Notes: generated by a model from the sequence alone, not told the origin. Shown: positions 23,733-35,500, numbered from the stretch's first letter. The stretch: 64,000 nucleotides of DNA from Chrysaora quinquecirrha (GCA_014526335.1 JACTAT010000185.1:1-64000); one strand, 5' to 3'. Made by a program: numbers and translations.

Positions 23733-26700
23733 TCAGAAACCACCCCCACAGCCTCCATCTCCACAGCCCCCACCTCCGCCAAACCCTCCACCCCCACAGC
23801 CTCCATCTCCACAGCCCCCACCTCCGCCAAAGCTTCCTCCTCCAAAATCACCTCCATAGCCACTGCTAAAGATGCCTCCACTTTGAATTCCGGTTTTTCC
23901 ACTCTGAAAAAATAATGGAATAATTTTTTTAATTTTTGCTGTACATAACTTCAAAATTGCGATGAAACTAGGGGTTATTCTAACGTGGTTTTGTTGCCGT
24001 TTTGTGGAACTGTAGATCTGGTTTGTGGTGTTGTGATTTGTTTGTGGTGTATTAAAAAATCGACTTGCAATATTTTTTCAGCAGACTAGGTATCTTTTGG
24101 CAAAACAAGAAGGTTAAAACATTAAAACACTAAACTAAAACAAAAACTTAACATAAAAAAAGAATTATGCAGTCCTCAATCTTAGAATGTTTTAATTTTT
24201 TATCTTTGTTGGCTATCTTCTTTGTCTAGGCCCAATCTAACGCCTCAGTGTACACCCCTTTAAACCAACGCTGACGTTTCCCTTTCTCTGATTCTTTTTG
24301 CTTTCTTTCGATTTCGGTTCCCAACTTCCCACACTGAAGTTGAATCAGTTCTCTTTTTGTCAATAGCAGAATTATATAACGCTTAAAAAATTTTTTTATC
24401 AGCCGTATAGTTTGGCAAAACTACAAACAAACTTTTTAACCAAAAACCGCAAACATTTTAACCAAGCGTAAACATTTTTCCTTAAAACCGTAAAACCGCA
24501 CCGAAATCGCAAATTGAAAAACCGTAAAGCCGTACTTTTCGAAGGTAAAAGCTCTTAAAAATGTGGAAAAACCGCATCCATGTGTATAAATGGGTACCTG
24601 GTTACCTGGTCCAAGTTACATGGTCGGTAGTTATTTGAGCGCCGTGTGTGGCCCCCGGGGGGGGGGTACTTTGTATAATTTGGGTACGGGTATGTGCCGC
24701 CCATATGGGTGGGTTTTTGGCACTGAAATTCTCTGAACATGGGTATGATTTTAACCAAAACCCCATAAAAGTGGGTGGCAAATTGAAGAAAAGTCGAAAG
24801 TTTAACTTTAATTCGATCAGAAAAGTGGCAAAATCGCTTCAAAGGTGTTCCTAGTACAATATCAAGCAATAAATAAGTCTAGAAAGTCTTATTATTCTCA
24901 TATTCCACTTATTTTTACTCATAAAATAGGGTCTGTTTCTGCAAAGGTTTACATTATAAGTGGGTGGGTTTCTGAAATCTTGGCGGCACATCCCCGTCCA
25001 TTCATAAGTGAAGTACCCCCCCCCCCGGGCGTGGTCGGTAGTTATATGAGCGCTGTGTGTGGCCGCACCCTGGAATATGCCATATGCACCCCATATGCAT
25101 CCAGACCAGGGGCCCTAAGTAGAGTATAAACGGCAACTTTCACTTAAGCGCATCATTTACCTTGTGTAGAGGAGCCATATTGATTACGGCCGATGAATGA
25201 GATTTTGAAGTGGTGACGTAAGCCGGTGGTGCCGGAGATGTGACCATCGAGGACTGAACGACGTAAGGTTGTGGTTGTTGTACGATCACCTTCAAAAGAT
25301 AAAGATAAGAGTTTCTATTACAAAGAGCTTTCATCTTTTTTGCAGGGGAAACTAGGGCAACAGTAGAAATATGCAAAAGTGGCGTGCGGTATATTGGTAG
25401 AAATATAATAAACTTGAAATAAGAAATAGACCAATACCAAGAAGAGAAGTTTTTTTTAACGACGTTTCGGGCTTAATCCTTCATCAAGTAACAAAATTTT
25501 AGAAATTTACAAATCAAAGAATTTGAAAAAATGGAAGCGAGGCTGACATACAAATGAGGCAATAATTTACATAATAATCATGTTACAAACAAGGAGCGTA
25601 TAACAAAAATGTAATAAGTCTAGGCTACGTCCACACGGATACGTTTTCAAAAAGTTGTGTTTTCATATCAGTGAAAACATATCAAAAGTTTTGTGTCTAC
25701 ACGAGCGTTTTTAGAACGTTAGAATGTTTTCGTTGTCCACACCGAAACGATGATGTCACGTTTCCTAACTTTATATTTTGAAATTTAACAATGAACCACC
25801 GAAATTTATTCTTTTTGCTGCATTGTTTTCAAAAAGTTGCGTTTTCAAAAGATTCCACTCCGGAAAACATTTTCAAAAGTTTGCGTTTTCAGTCGCAGAT
25901 TGGCCGGTGTCGTGTAGACGGACGGTGACAACGCAAAGAAATCATTGCGTTTTCATTTCAAAACGTTTACGTGTAGACCGGGCCTTTTTAGACCATTCGA
26001 GTGTAGTCTGGATTTCTTATCGCCTTTTAATGCAACTCAATATGAAATAAAGAAACTTAACTTACCCCTTCTGTTGTCACGGGTGTACCGCAGCAGCAAG
26101 CCTTGCAGCAATACACAGCAGCTGTAATTGATACCGCTAACTCCGCAAGCATCACCACAAGTATCAATGAGTACACAGCAAGACCAAGTTTGAAATTTGG
26201 AAATGTCAGGCAAATGTAACGATACTCTATACGGTACGAGTAGTACGTAGAGACGTAATGAGGGACTGATGAACAAATCTTATCGGTTTTGTAGTGGTTT
26301 ATAGCAAAGCCGGCTATGGCAGATTCAGCTAAGGCACAGCAGGATGATATGATAGCAAATGTCATATTCGCTGCGATCTGAAAAGAGATTTATAATAACA
26401 TTCAGAAAATTTCGAACATCTTCTATGTTATTTTATATATTCTGATGTCCTTGATAATTGATAAAATACCTTGCTGTTATTCTTTTACCAGAAAGAGTTT
26501 GTCCCAGGTCCCCTAAATTATTCCGACCGCCCACTAGGAGTGGGGGGGGGATTCTTCCAGAAAAATTGGGTACAGCTAAGCCTCCGTGGGGTCGAAAGGT
26601 TCACCCGGACTCGAATGAATACCTAAAAATTGTGATAAAGACACCCAAATCGATACAAAAAATCGTGAAATACAAACCGAAAATATACCTGGACATTGAT

Positions 26701-28865
26701 CCTAAACGATAAACTGTACCGAGATTAAAATATGACCAAATACCCAGTAGGGTATCCTAGACAAATTACTACCCGAAAGTATGCCCAAATTTTTAAAATG
26801 ACGTATCAGATACCTGAAATTGGTGAAACGCTACCCGAAGGAGCGGCTCATATATACACAACCAAACATAACTGAGGGGGGCTTTGGGATTTCACGGGTT
26901 GCGGGTTTGGCCGATTTCGGCATACGGTTTTCGGGTTTCTTCAAAAAATCGTGCGGGTTTTCGGGTCAAGCATATTTAACGGGCAACGGTTTTGCCATTT
27001 TCTAGCCTGAGTTTCGGATATTGTAGTAAAATTGTGCGGGTTTTCGGGTTTTCAACCTGACAAAGGATGCCAATGTAAACTTCTAAAACAGTTGTCGAAA
27101 CTACGGTCATCCGGGTTTTCGGGTTTGTCCCAATTTTCTTACGGGTTTTCGGGTTTTGATACCGCCCAAAGCCCCCCTCCTTACTACGAGAAAAGCTTAT
27201 TGGAAAATTCTGAAAATGAATTTTTGTGACGTCACAACATCGGTACTTGTATTAGGCAAACAAACTTACCAGACATTGGTTCGTTAGATGGAAAGAAGAG
27301 CTAACACCAAGGATTCCTCCAATGAGAACCTTACAAAGAAAGAATAAAGGAATAAAGTTAACATATGCGATAACATTATAACAAGCAGAATCCTCTTTAG
27401 ACCACTGAGGGTTGTTTAGGGGGGTTTTGCAAACATATTTTCCATTGTTAAGAGGATTGATAGAGAGGATTTTACCTGATCCCTGTTACCCAATGTTCCC
27501 TTGTTGCCTTTTAGTTTTGGCCATGTTAACTTACTACCTGTATATATTTTGCATGTTCCTGTGTTCCCTGGAACCTCTTAACGACCCTCACCACAAAAGG
27601 CCTTTTTGAGTGACAGTTTTGAAACGTCATAACCGAATCAGTTGACTACACGACGGAAAATCCCGGGGGGGGAAACTCCCATATGTATGGGTACGGGATG
27701 TGCCATTTTTTGAGGTACCTTTTTAGGGGTGGAAAATAAATTTTGGGGTATCAAATTTGCTAATATTACAAACTTGGGGTATCATTTTTTGCTATGATGA
27801 TCAATTTTGATAAAGTCGCAATAACTGCCAAATAAATTTCAGCTGTATAACTCTAAAAACAGACTTTTGAGTATATTCATATTTCTTTGTGAACTTTGGG
27901 GTATACTTTTTAGAATTTTCATAAATTTTTGGGTCAACTTTTTATAACGAAAATGGCACACCCCCGTCACTGATATATTGAAGTTACCCCCCGGGCGGAA
28001 AATATACCCAGAGAAATGGATCTAAATCAAGCAGTGATCCCCCGATCAGAAGCGTGAAGCTGGATTTGTATTATATTTCAAACACCAATCAGCTCACAGG
28101 TGGGATACAGTAAACAAGACCGATGAATCTCGGATTGAGGGGGGGGGGCTGAACAACTTAAAAGTATTCGATGACGTAATGATTTTATAACGTCATGGTA
28201 TTTTTTCGGAGTTATAAGCCCTCCAGCCCCCCCGCTTCCCATGGCCCTGTTCGCTAAACAAGAATTGCGAAGAACTTCTTGGGAACTCGTGCACACTTTT
28301 TTTTTATAAGAATACCTTAATTTTTGCCGAGCCTCAATTATTCTTGAGATTTTTCGATTTTGAGGCTAAAATATTCTTAAATTATTCTTAATTTACAATG
28401 TTACCAAGAGACCTGAAGATCAAGATAAATAAGTGAAATCTTTGTCATTTTGCAGTTTATGATCAAAAAAACCTAATCTAAAGTAAAAAGTACTATTTCA
28501 ACTACGTCAATCTTAGTCTATACTGTACCAGCGTGACATTTATAAAATTCTTAAATTTCGGCGATTTTGAGCCCCATAAATTAGGTAGTAAAAAGATATT
28601 CGTTTTCTTGTTTCTTTATGATAAACAATGAAGCAAACAGACTTACCACTATTCCGCTCGAGATACCAGGTGCGTATACTCTTGCCCAGAAATGCAGCTT
28701 GACTTGCATTACGGCGCCAATAGTCAATGCAGCCACGCCAAGAATAATCTGCATTATTCCGAGGGTCCGTGTGGCTTTTCTTAGTCGTAGAGTTTGCGGA
28801 TTTTCTGGTTGTGCAACTGTCAAAGTCGGTTGCTGACTGACGACAACTGTTGTTGGTTGTTGCAT
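23733..28865 (-). CDS. Gene C1: complete MS4A-like tetraspan protein with PPxY and Gly/Cys-rich tail, 296 aa
   Basis: Five phase-0 exons, in transcript order: 28865-28647, 27329-27270, 26377-26066, 25289-25161 and 23903-23733 (TGA). Residues 1-33 are a Gln/Thr/Val-rich N-tail. TM1 is about 35-55 (TLGIMQIILGVAALTIGAV). TM2 is about 69-85 and includes the 60-nt exon (V-L-I-G-G-I-L-G-V). TM3 is about 98-120. The loop has two Cys and a Tyr-rich centre (STYYSYRIEYRYIC). TM4 is about 156-180, followed by the Cys cluster CCKACCCG. Exon 4 carries PAPPAY, a PPxY WW-ligand motif. Exon 5 encodes 56 residues in which a Gly-rich segment (FGGGGGCGDGGCGGG) is repeated twice, ending in Phe. All borders have GT and AG, with GTAAGT-type donors in four cases. 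C2 matches at over 80 per cent by eye in exons 1-3. Introns 2 and 3 hold transposons shared with C2. Confidence 0.83.
24620..25063. repeat. GC-ended foldback element between 32-bp direct repeats
   Basis: The element at 24652-25029 starts CCCGGGGGGGGGGTACTTTG and ends with an inverted C-run. A 32-bp sequence starting TGGTCGGTAGTTATTTGAGC lies immediately before it (24620-24651) and again after it (about 25032-25063). The surrounding repeat, including GTACCTGGTTACCTGGTCC, recurs at 41305-41400 without the insertion. It lies in the last intron of C1. Confidence 0.7.
25456..25620 (-). mobile_element. Penelope-like element end with hammerhead-ribozyme-like motif
   Basis: On the - strand, 25489-25460 reads TTGATGAAGGATTAAGCCCG then AAACGTCG. 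This follows the hammerhead core found in Penelope-like element ends: C/U-UGAUGA, a short stem II (AGG..CCC-like), GAAAC, GUC. The first core base is T where C is required, so this copy may be inactive. The element body is lost except for AT-rich flank. It lies between exons 3 and 4 of C1. Confidence 0.45.
25625..25990. mobile_element. Foldback MITE with ACGTTTTC words (copy in C1 intron 3)
   Basis: Left end CTACGTCCACACGGATACG and right end (inverse GTCTACACGTAAACGTTTTG) form imperfect inverted repeats. The interior repeats AAAACGTTTTC-like words. The same element sits at the same intron position in C2 (33215-33595), so it predates the C1/C2 duplication. Confidence 0.7.
26876..27177. mobile_element. 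GGGGGGCTTTGGG-ended foldback element with CGGGTTTTCGGG repeats, copy 1
   Basis: Left GGGGGGCTTTGGG and right CCCAAAGCCCCCC are perfect inverted ends. GGGTTTTCGGGTTT occurs five or more times inside in one orientation. It lies in intron 2 of C1; a second copy is at 54756-55045. Confidence 0.75.
27662..27995. mobile_element. CCCGGGGGG-ended foldback element, copy 2
   Basis: Starts CCCGGGGGGGGAAACTCCC and ends ACCCCCCGGG. The interior repeats GGGGTATCA/TTTGGGGTA phrases. It shares its ends and the GGGTACGGG phrase with 24652-25029. It lies in intron 1 of C1. Confidence 0.7.
28294..28580. mobile_element. Decayed TA|CAC-class MITE, AAGAATA family
   Basis: Left end CACTTTTTTTTTATAAGAAT, with internal TATTCTTAAATTATTCTTAA and GAGCCTCAATTATTC. 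The right terminus is missing. It lies in intron 1 of C1, at a different place from the MITE in intron 1 of C2. Confidence 0.6.
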
Positions 28866-28965
28866 TTTGAATATCCAAGTATTTTATTTCTTTTGTACTG
28901 TACTTTCTCTGAGAACTTCTCTGTATCTTGTAAATAACTAACTGAAATAATCTGCAGACTATTTC

Positions 28966-28975
28966 CTTAAATATC
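28966..28975 (-). promoter_or_regulatory. TATA-like box candidate upstream of C1
   Basis: On the - strand, GATATTTAAGG lies about 100 nt before the ATG of C1. The intervening block (AGTCTGCAGATTATTTCAG, TTAGTTATTTACAAG, CAGAGAAGTTCTCAGAG) is conserved upstream of C3 and partly of C2, as expected for a shared promoter and 5' UTR. The box itself differs between copies. Confidence 0.3.
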
Positions 28976-30725
28976 GCATGGCAAAACGGAAAATTGTAAC
29001 GGGGTTGGCGGTTGTGATATTTGGCTCGTTGTAGTTTGCGGGTGGACGTAGTTAAAAACGCGGAAAATTCCTGGGAAATTTCTTTGTCGATGGCAAGGGA
29101 ACTCTACTAGTAAAAAACGTGGGGAATAGAGTACCTAATTGACGTCACAAAATTCTAAAAATCGATTTTTTATTATGCCTCTCTGATATTTTACGTGAAG
29201 TACTATTTGACCGTTTATGACGTAATCATTCCATTTTAGGAACTTGCATGGAATGTAAACTTGTTTATGGCGTATGGCATATTGAAAGGAAACTTCACTG
29301 TTGATAGTACAAAAGAACATGCAGGTTTGCATTAAATTCTTTACATGAAGTAGCTACTATTGAATTGACGTACTTCTTATAGTTCTTGAATGAGAAGAGT
29401 AGACTGATTACCTGAGTCGTAGTTTCGCTATTGAATTGAATTGATGGACGCTCAAACTACAAGGATAAAATGTTGTTGTAAATTCAACAGATACATTTGA
29501 ATTTACAACAACATTTTAGTTCCTTGTAGAATCTTGTTACGTTGTTGTGGGGAGAATAGACTTATTACTTGAGTTCCAGTTATCGCTCATCAGACTGAGA
29601 CTAATACCAAACCGAGGTCGCTCAAACTGGGACTCGTAATATTTTCTGGACTGGCCCGGAGAAGTTGGCGCGCATTAAAAGTTTGAGCGATCTCCTTTTA
29701 GTGTTAGCCTCGGTCTCATGAGCGATAATTCGGGCTCAGGTAATAAGTCTATGAGAAGAGGGTAAATTGCCGAGGAAACTTTTCTGGTCAAAATTTTGCA
29801 AATCCGTACATTTGATTCTTGTAGAAGTCAAATTTGAACTCTTATCTCAAAATCACCCTCAGAGCAAACTCATGCTATTTGGGTTGCTTTATGGGCAAAT
29901 TTTTCAGTACACCCCGAAGGGGAGGTACTCGTGTTTTTACCATATGAGATTGTTGTAAATATTGCATCCCATTGGCTGCCCATTCGGGCCCAGTCTCCGG
30001 GTTTCCCAACACGTGGTTTTGTTACAACGCACGCCTCTGAATTGAAGGTCTTGGTTTTGTCATCGAAATAGACAGTCACGAAATATGTATGGGATACGCC
30101 CGATATGAATTCAAGTTAAACGTAGCTTTGTATATAGTTTAGTTATTATTCTTTTGTATTCATAAATATATATATAAAATTGGAATGTCTCTCTTCTTCG
30201 GACCCTAAACACTCACTTTACAACAGAGATATACAGTACGCTTGAGTTTTCATGGTTGCCTTTGGGAGGCATCTCTGGATACGGTTCGCTTGTGGGTATT
30301 CAGTACGGTGGGGGCATACCATGATGCCTGTGGTAGAATGACCGGAGGCATCTTCATTCCGGTTGGAGAGGTCGAGGAATACGGGGAATACCACGGGGTA
30401 CGTCAACGGGGGTGACTTTCAAGGTGTTTTTGCCATAAGCATTATATGGGGGTTTGTATGGTCAACTACACCACTAAATACTCTAAAATCACTGAAAACA
30501 TTAATAATCATTGAATAACTGCACTCTGAGACAATTTTTTCTGCAAAATGTCAACATTTAGGTTTCGTTTCCTCTTGCAGAACAATGCTCTGAAGAAATT
30601 TTCAGCCAAGTATTGCTGAAAAAAATGGTGTACCCCAGTATTTCACTGTTTAAAATGGGTTCTATTTATTCGTTTTGAGCTCTAGGTGAAAAATAAAGTC
30701 AAGTGGCATTGTCAACTGCCTTGTA

Positions 30726-31104
30726 CACTCTTTTTTTATAAGAATACTATAAATTTTGTCCAGCCTCAATATTCTTAAGAAATGTCCGTTTTGAGCCTGA
30801 ATATATTCTAAAAGTATTCTAATTTTGTCAAACCTTGTATGGTTTCAGGGGAACATAGTGAAAAGAAAAATTATCTCATTGCGAGGAAATGGTCGAGCAA
30901 AAGAAATATTCAACTATTATAACAATAAGAATGTTGTTAACAATCATGAAGTTTCGTTTTAACATTGCAAAACAGGCAACTTCTGAAAAATGAGACACAA
31001 ATAGTGCGAGCTGAGGCTGAGCATATTCTTACAATATTCTTAAAAATTGGATGATTCTGAGCCTCAATATTCTTATAAACAATATTCTTATAAAAAAAAG
31101 GGTG
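30726..31104 (+). mobile_element. TA|CAC-class MITE, AAGAATA family, copy 1
   Basis: 379 bp, starting CACTCTTTTTTTATAAGAAT, with TA at 30724-30725 and 31105-31106. AAGAATA/TATTCTT recurs along its length with GAGCCTCAATATTCTT. It is nearly identical to, and inverted relative to, 31456-31828. Confidence 0.88.
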
Positions 31105-31455
31105 TATCTCAGCACTTAATAACCAAGCAAGCCTGATTTCTCCACTTTGATTAATTTGGAAATGAAGCCTAAACCAACTGCATACAGTTTGCATGATTTT
31201 TAACAATGCAAGGTATTTTGTTCGTGATTTATTGTACAGACTTGAACTAGCTGTAGCAAAAATAGTCGTTTACTGCAAAACTTTCCTCATTTTTTAGCCA
31301 AAACCTTCCTCCTATCCAGATGTGTGGGTGTGCAGGGTTTTTGCATCTCTCAGGTGAACGAGATTTCCATTGCCCGTTGTCGAGGATAGCAGTGCTTTGC
31401 AAACGCACATTTATTGCTGCATTAGATTTTGTTTTTCGTTTTATTTTGTTTGTTA

Positions 31456-31828
31456 CACTCTTTTTTTTTATAAGAATAATGTTTATAAGAATATTCAGGC
31501 TCAGAATCATCCTATTTTTAAGAATATTGTAAGAATATGCTCAGCCTCAGCTCTCCCATATTTCTGTCTCATTTTTCAGCAGATGCCTGTTTTGCAATAT
31601 TATAACAAACTTCATGATTGTTAACTACATTCTTTTTGTTATAATAGTTAAATATTTCTTTCGCTCGACCATATGAGATGATTTTTCTTTTAACTATGTT
31701 CCCCTAAAACCGTATATCAGATTTGAAAAATAAGAATACTCTAAGAATATATTCAGGCTCAAAACGAACATTTTTTAAGAATATTGAGGCTGGACAAAAT
31801 TTATAGTATTCTTATAAAAAAAAGAGTG
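31456..31828 (-). mobile_element. TA|CAC-class MITE, AAGAATA family, copy 2 (inverted)
   Basis: 373 bp with TA at 31454-31455 and 31829-31830. It is the inverted partner of 30726-31104 across a 351-bp spacer. The open frames inside it come from the element. Confidence 0.88.
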
Positions 31829-31965
31829 TATTGAATTCTCTTATCACTATTGTTCTCAATTTGAATTGAGGTCGTCCGACAGACCTAACCTTGTACCTGT
31901 CATGACGTCAAGAGATACATTTGAATTTACAACATTTTAGTTCCTTGTAGAATCGTGTTACGTTG

Positions 31966-32480
31966 TTATGGGGAGAACACCAAAATCCGGTTCTCCACCA
32001 TTGTTATCGGGGTCGCTCGTAGCAGAGGATCTTTAGCTGCTTTGGTTGTGCGCGCAGAGAACGCACGGAGCCAGTCACATGATCTATTGCGCAGTTGAGA
32101 AATTATACATGCAACTATGTTCATACAGAAAGTTCTAGTTACAGTCTTTGAGTTGTACAAGACTTCAAAATTGCGATGAACAGCAGAATCATTTTCGGGC
32201 ATACTGTTTGCCCGAAAATGATTCCACTAGTATGCCCGAAAATGATTCCACTAGTATGCCCGAAAATGATTCCGCTGTTCATCGCAATTTTGAGGTTCTA
32301 GTTACAATGGCGTACAATTCAATTCAATTTTAATTTTTCAATGTACTAATAATGACTCACTACACAGTCAGGAATGTCGTCATACAAATAAGATATAAAA
32401 ATTATCGTAAAAAAACTGGTTACATTTACATGAAGTAGCTGTTCCTACTACTACAATTTATGAGAGTTCAACTGCAGTTA
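31966..32480. repeat. Dispersed repeat shared with 63430-63870
   Basis: The phrases GTTATCGGGGTCGCTCGTAG, GCGCAGAGAACGCACGG, CACATGATCTATTGCGCAG, TGCAACTATGTTC and ATGAAGTAGCTGTTCC occur in the same order at 63430-63870. A palindrome (32166-32292) is inserted in this copy; a GTGTACTGAC tandem is inserted in the other. Confidence 0.75.
32166..32292. repeat. 127-bp near-perfect palindrome with tandem core
   Basis: CAAAATTGCGATGAACAGC at the left is mirrored by GCTGTTCATCGCAATTTTG at the right, and AATCATTTTCGGGCATA by its inverse further in. The core has tandem copies of ACTAGTATGCCCGAAAATG. The end phrase ACTTCAAAATTGCGATG also occurs at about 23948-23964, and a shorter form (ACTTCAAAATTGCGATA) at about 9588. 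Confidence 0.85.
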
Positions 32481-32526
32481 CTTTTTACTTCTTTTAAACT
32501 TCATACCACCACCATCACCACCACCA

Positions 32527-35500
32527 TCAGTCACCATCACCGTCACCACCATCCCCACAATCCCCACCATCCCATCCACAATCCCCACCATCGCCACATC
32601 CGCCAAAATCTGTGCTCCAGGTGTTTCCAGAATCAATATCGATGCCTCTACGGCCTCTAATGTTGCCAGATGAAAGCGCACCTTTGCTGATTCCACTCTG
32701 AAATAATAAGGAATTCTGAAACTCATTTTTTCGAGTCGGGCTCAACAGTCTTTTGGTACGGAAAAATCAGCCTGGTGAAAAACCTGCTTGAAGTGCCGAA
32801 AGGCTAACATTGGCATGCGGGATTCATGTCAACTAAAACCGCCTTCGGCAACCTTACGGTACATTACGGCTATAGAAAATCAGCCTCTTATAAAATTACA
32901 AGTGGAGAAATATAAACGCCCGATGAGAAAAGGAACAGAGAGGGTGCAACACTCGTTCCTGTCCCGGGGCGCTGATGCTACGCTACTCGGCTACTGATCG
33001 TATCAAAATGTTTGCGGCTTTCCAATTGCTCTATTATTGCTTATTTAAAAGTTTCCAGTGCTTGAGTTGCTTTGGCTACATCTAGACTTGTTACCTTCCT
33101 CCCACTCTTTCGGAAACAGCTTCTTACAACTACAACAACATACAGCTGTTTCCTCATAGTTGGAGCGGGGTGGTGGAGTTTGGAGGAGCGTACACTACGA
33201 CGAATGTAATAACGTGATACGTTTTCAAATAGTTGTGTTTTCATATCAGTGAAAACGTATCAAAAGTTTTGTGTCTACACGAGCGTTTTTAGAACGTTAG
33301 AATGTTTTCGTTGTCCACACCGAAACGATGATGTCACGTTTGCTAACTTTTTATTTTGAAATTCAACAATGAACCACCGAAATTTATTCTTTTTGCTGCA
33401 TCGTTTTCAAAAAGTTGCGTTTTCAAAAGATTCCACTCTGGAAAACGTTTTCAAAAGTTTGCGTTTGCCGGTGTCGTGTGCCGGTGCAGATTGGCCAGTG
33501 TCGTATAGACGGACGGTGACAACGCAAAGAAATCATTGCGCTTTTATTTCAAAACGTTTGCGTGTAGACCGGGCCCTTTTAGACCATTCGAGTGTAGTCT
33601 GGATTTCTTATCGCCTTTTAATGCAACTCAATATGAAATAAAGAAACTTAACTTACCCCTTCTATTTTCCTGGGTGTACCGCAACAGCACGTCTTGCCGC
33701 AATACACAACAGCTGTAATTGATACCGCTAACTCCGCAAGCATCACCACAAGTATCAATGAGTACATCGCAAGACCAAGTTTGAAATTTGGAATTGTCAC
33801 GCAGATGTTATGATACTCTATACGGTACGAGTAGTACGTAGAGACGTAATGAGGGACTGAAAAACAAATCTTATCGATTTTGTAGTGGTATATGGCAAAG
33901 CCGGCTATGACAGATTCCGCTAAGGCACAGCAAGATGATATGATAGCAAATGTCATATTCGCTCCAACCTGAAAAGAGATATATTATAACATTCATCTAT
34001 TTTTAATTAATAACATTCATCAAACATCTTGTTTTTTTTGTTTATATACTCTGGTGTCCTCGATAGAATACCTTGCTTTTGTTCTTTCACCAAAAAGTGT
34101 TTTCCAGCTCCCCTGGAGCAAACTCGAGATTTTGGAACTACAGTTGACATCCGCTATCTCGACTGCCCGCTATCTCGAACATTCGCTATCTCGAACGATT
34201 TTCCATTTCCCCTCGTTTTGGTATAAGGGTTTGTATAGAAAAATCATCCGCTATCTCGAACCCCGTTATCTCGAACATTCGCTGTCTCGAACCATTTTCG
34301 ATTTCCTATGGAGAAAAACCTGCTCTTAATCTCGAACTTTGCCAAATTTTCTGCTGAACTGGATAAAGAGACAGGCTGAAAATATGTATAAGTTCGCCAA
34401 GCGGAGCGGGAATGGCAGCAGCTAAAAATTGATATGCTGCCCATGTATACAATAGATGAAGCTGTTCTCTTTCGAGATGTGCTGCATCGCCATTATCTCA
34501 ATTTCACCAATAGTAGGGATGAAAGCAGATGAGCTTTGACTCCTATGTAAAAAGTACCAGACTTGTTTGATGAAATTTGGGATCAGTAACCCTGCATGGT
34601 AATAGGGGTTCCTTTTCTGACTTAAAAACTATAATTTTTTATATTTATATGGGGCATCCGTTATTTCGAACATTCGCTATCTCGAACAAATTCCAGTTTC
34701 CCTTGAGAGTTCGAGATAGTGGATGTCAACTGTAACACCGAATGTATACAAAAATCGGCAAAAAAGATATCCGTAAAGATACTATTCCGACCCCCCACTA
34801 GTATCGTATCCTGGGGTTCTTGGACACAGTTGAGTGAGCCTTGGGCTCAACAGGTACACCCGAATGGATACCTACAGATTGTGAAAAAGATACCCAAATG
34901 GATACAAAATATCATGAAATAAATACAATCACGAAATGATACCTGGACATCGACCCGCAAACGATACCGCGATCTAAATATGACCAAACACCCAGTAGGG
35001 TATCCTAGACAAAATACTACCCGAAAGTATGCTCAAATTTTTAAAATGACACCCAAATGTATATCAAAATCGGTGAAAAAGATACCCGTGAAAGATACCT
35101 GAAATCGGCAGAACTCTACCCGAAGGAGTGGCTCATATGTACCCAACCAAACCAGGGAGCGCCGAACCAAACTATGGAAGAAACCCCGAGACTAGTCGGT
35201 GTTGGAAATGAGCAGTGAGACCCTCACTTTGTTAGTCGTGATATGGGATATTTCCAGAAATAATTTCCAGGGATTAGGGAAAAGTCTGAAAACGTAAAGG
35301 TTATGTGGAATCTTCTTATTGCTTACTACGAGAAAAGCTTATTGGAAAATTCTGAAAATGAATTTTTGTGACGTCACGACATCGGTACTTGTATTAGGCA
35401 AACAAACTTACCAGACATCGGTTCGTTAGATGGAAAGAAGAGCTGACACCAAGGATTCCTCCAATGAGAACCTTACAAAGAAAGAATAAAGGATAAAAGT

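Larger units (their letters stand above)
28866..32526. other. Upstream region of C1, part of the segmental duplication
   Basis: No gene between C1 and the end of C2. Blocks at 28866-29340, 29750-29945, 31110-31440 and 31840-31970 align with 37069-37400, 37440-37620, 37960-38290 and 38310-38450 upstream of C2, and partly with 44761-45170 and 45860-46060 upstream of C3. Duplicated anchor phrases include GACGTCAAGAGATA and CATACAGTTTGCATGATTTT. Two AAGAATA MITEs (30726-31104 and 31456-31828) are present only in this copy. Confidence 0.6.

Noticed and set aside
33041..33244. Frame with RSCFRKSGRKV as possible C2 exon 4
   Set aside because: No similarity to the PPxY exon of C1, and splice signals do not give a phase-0 exon.
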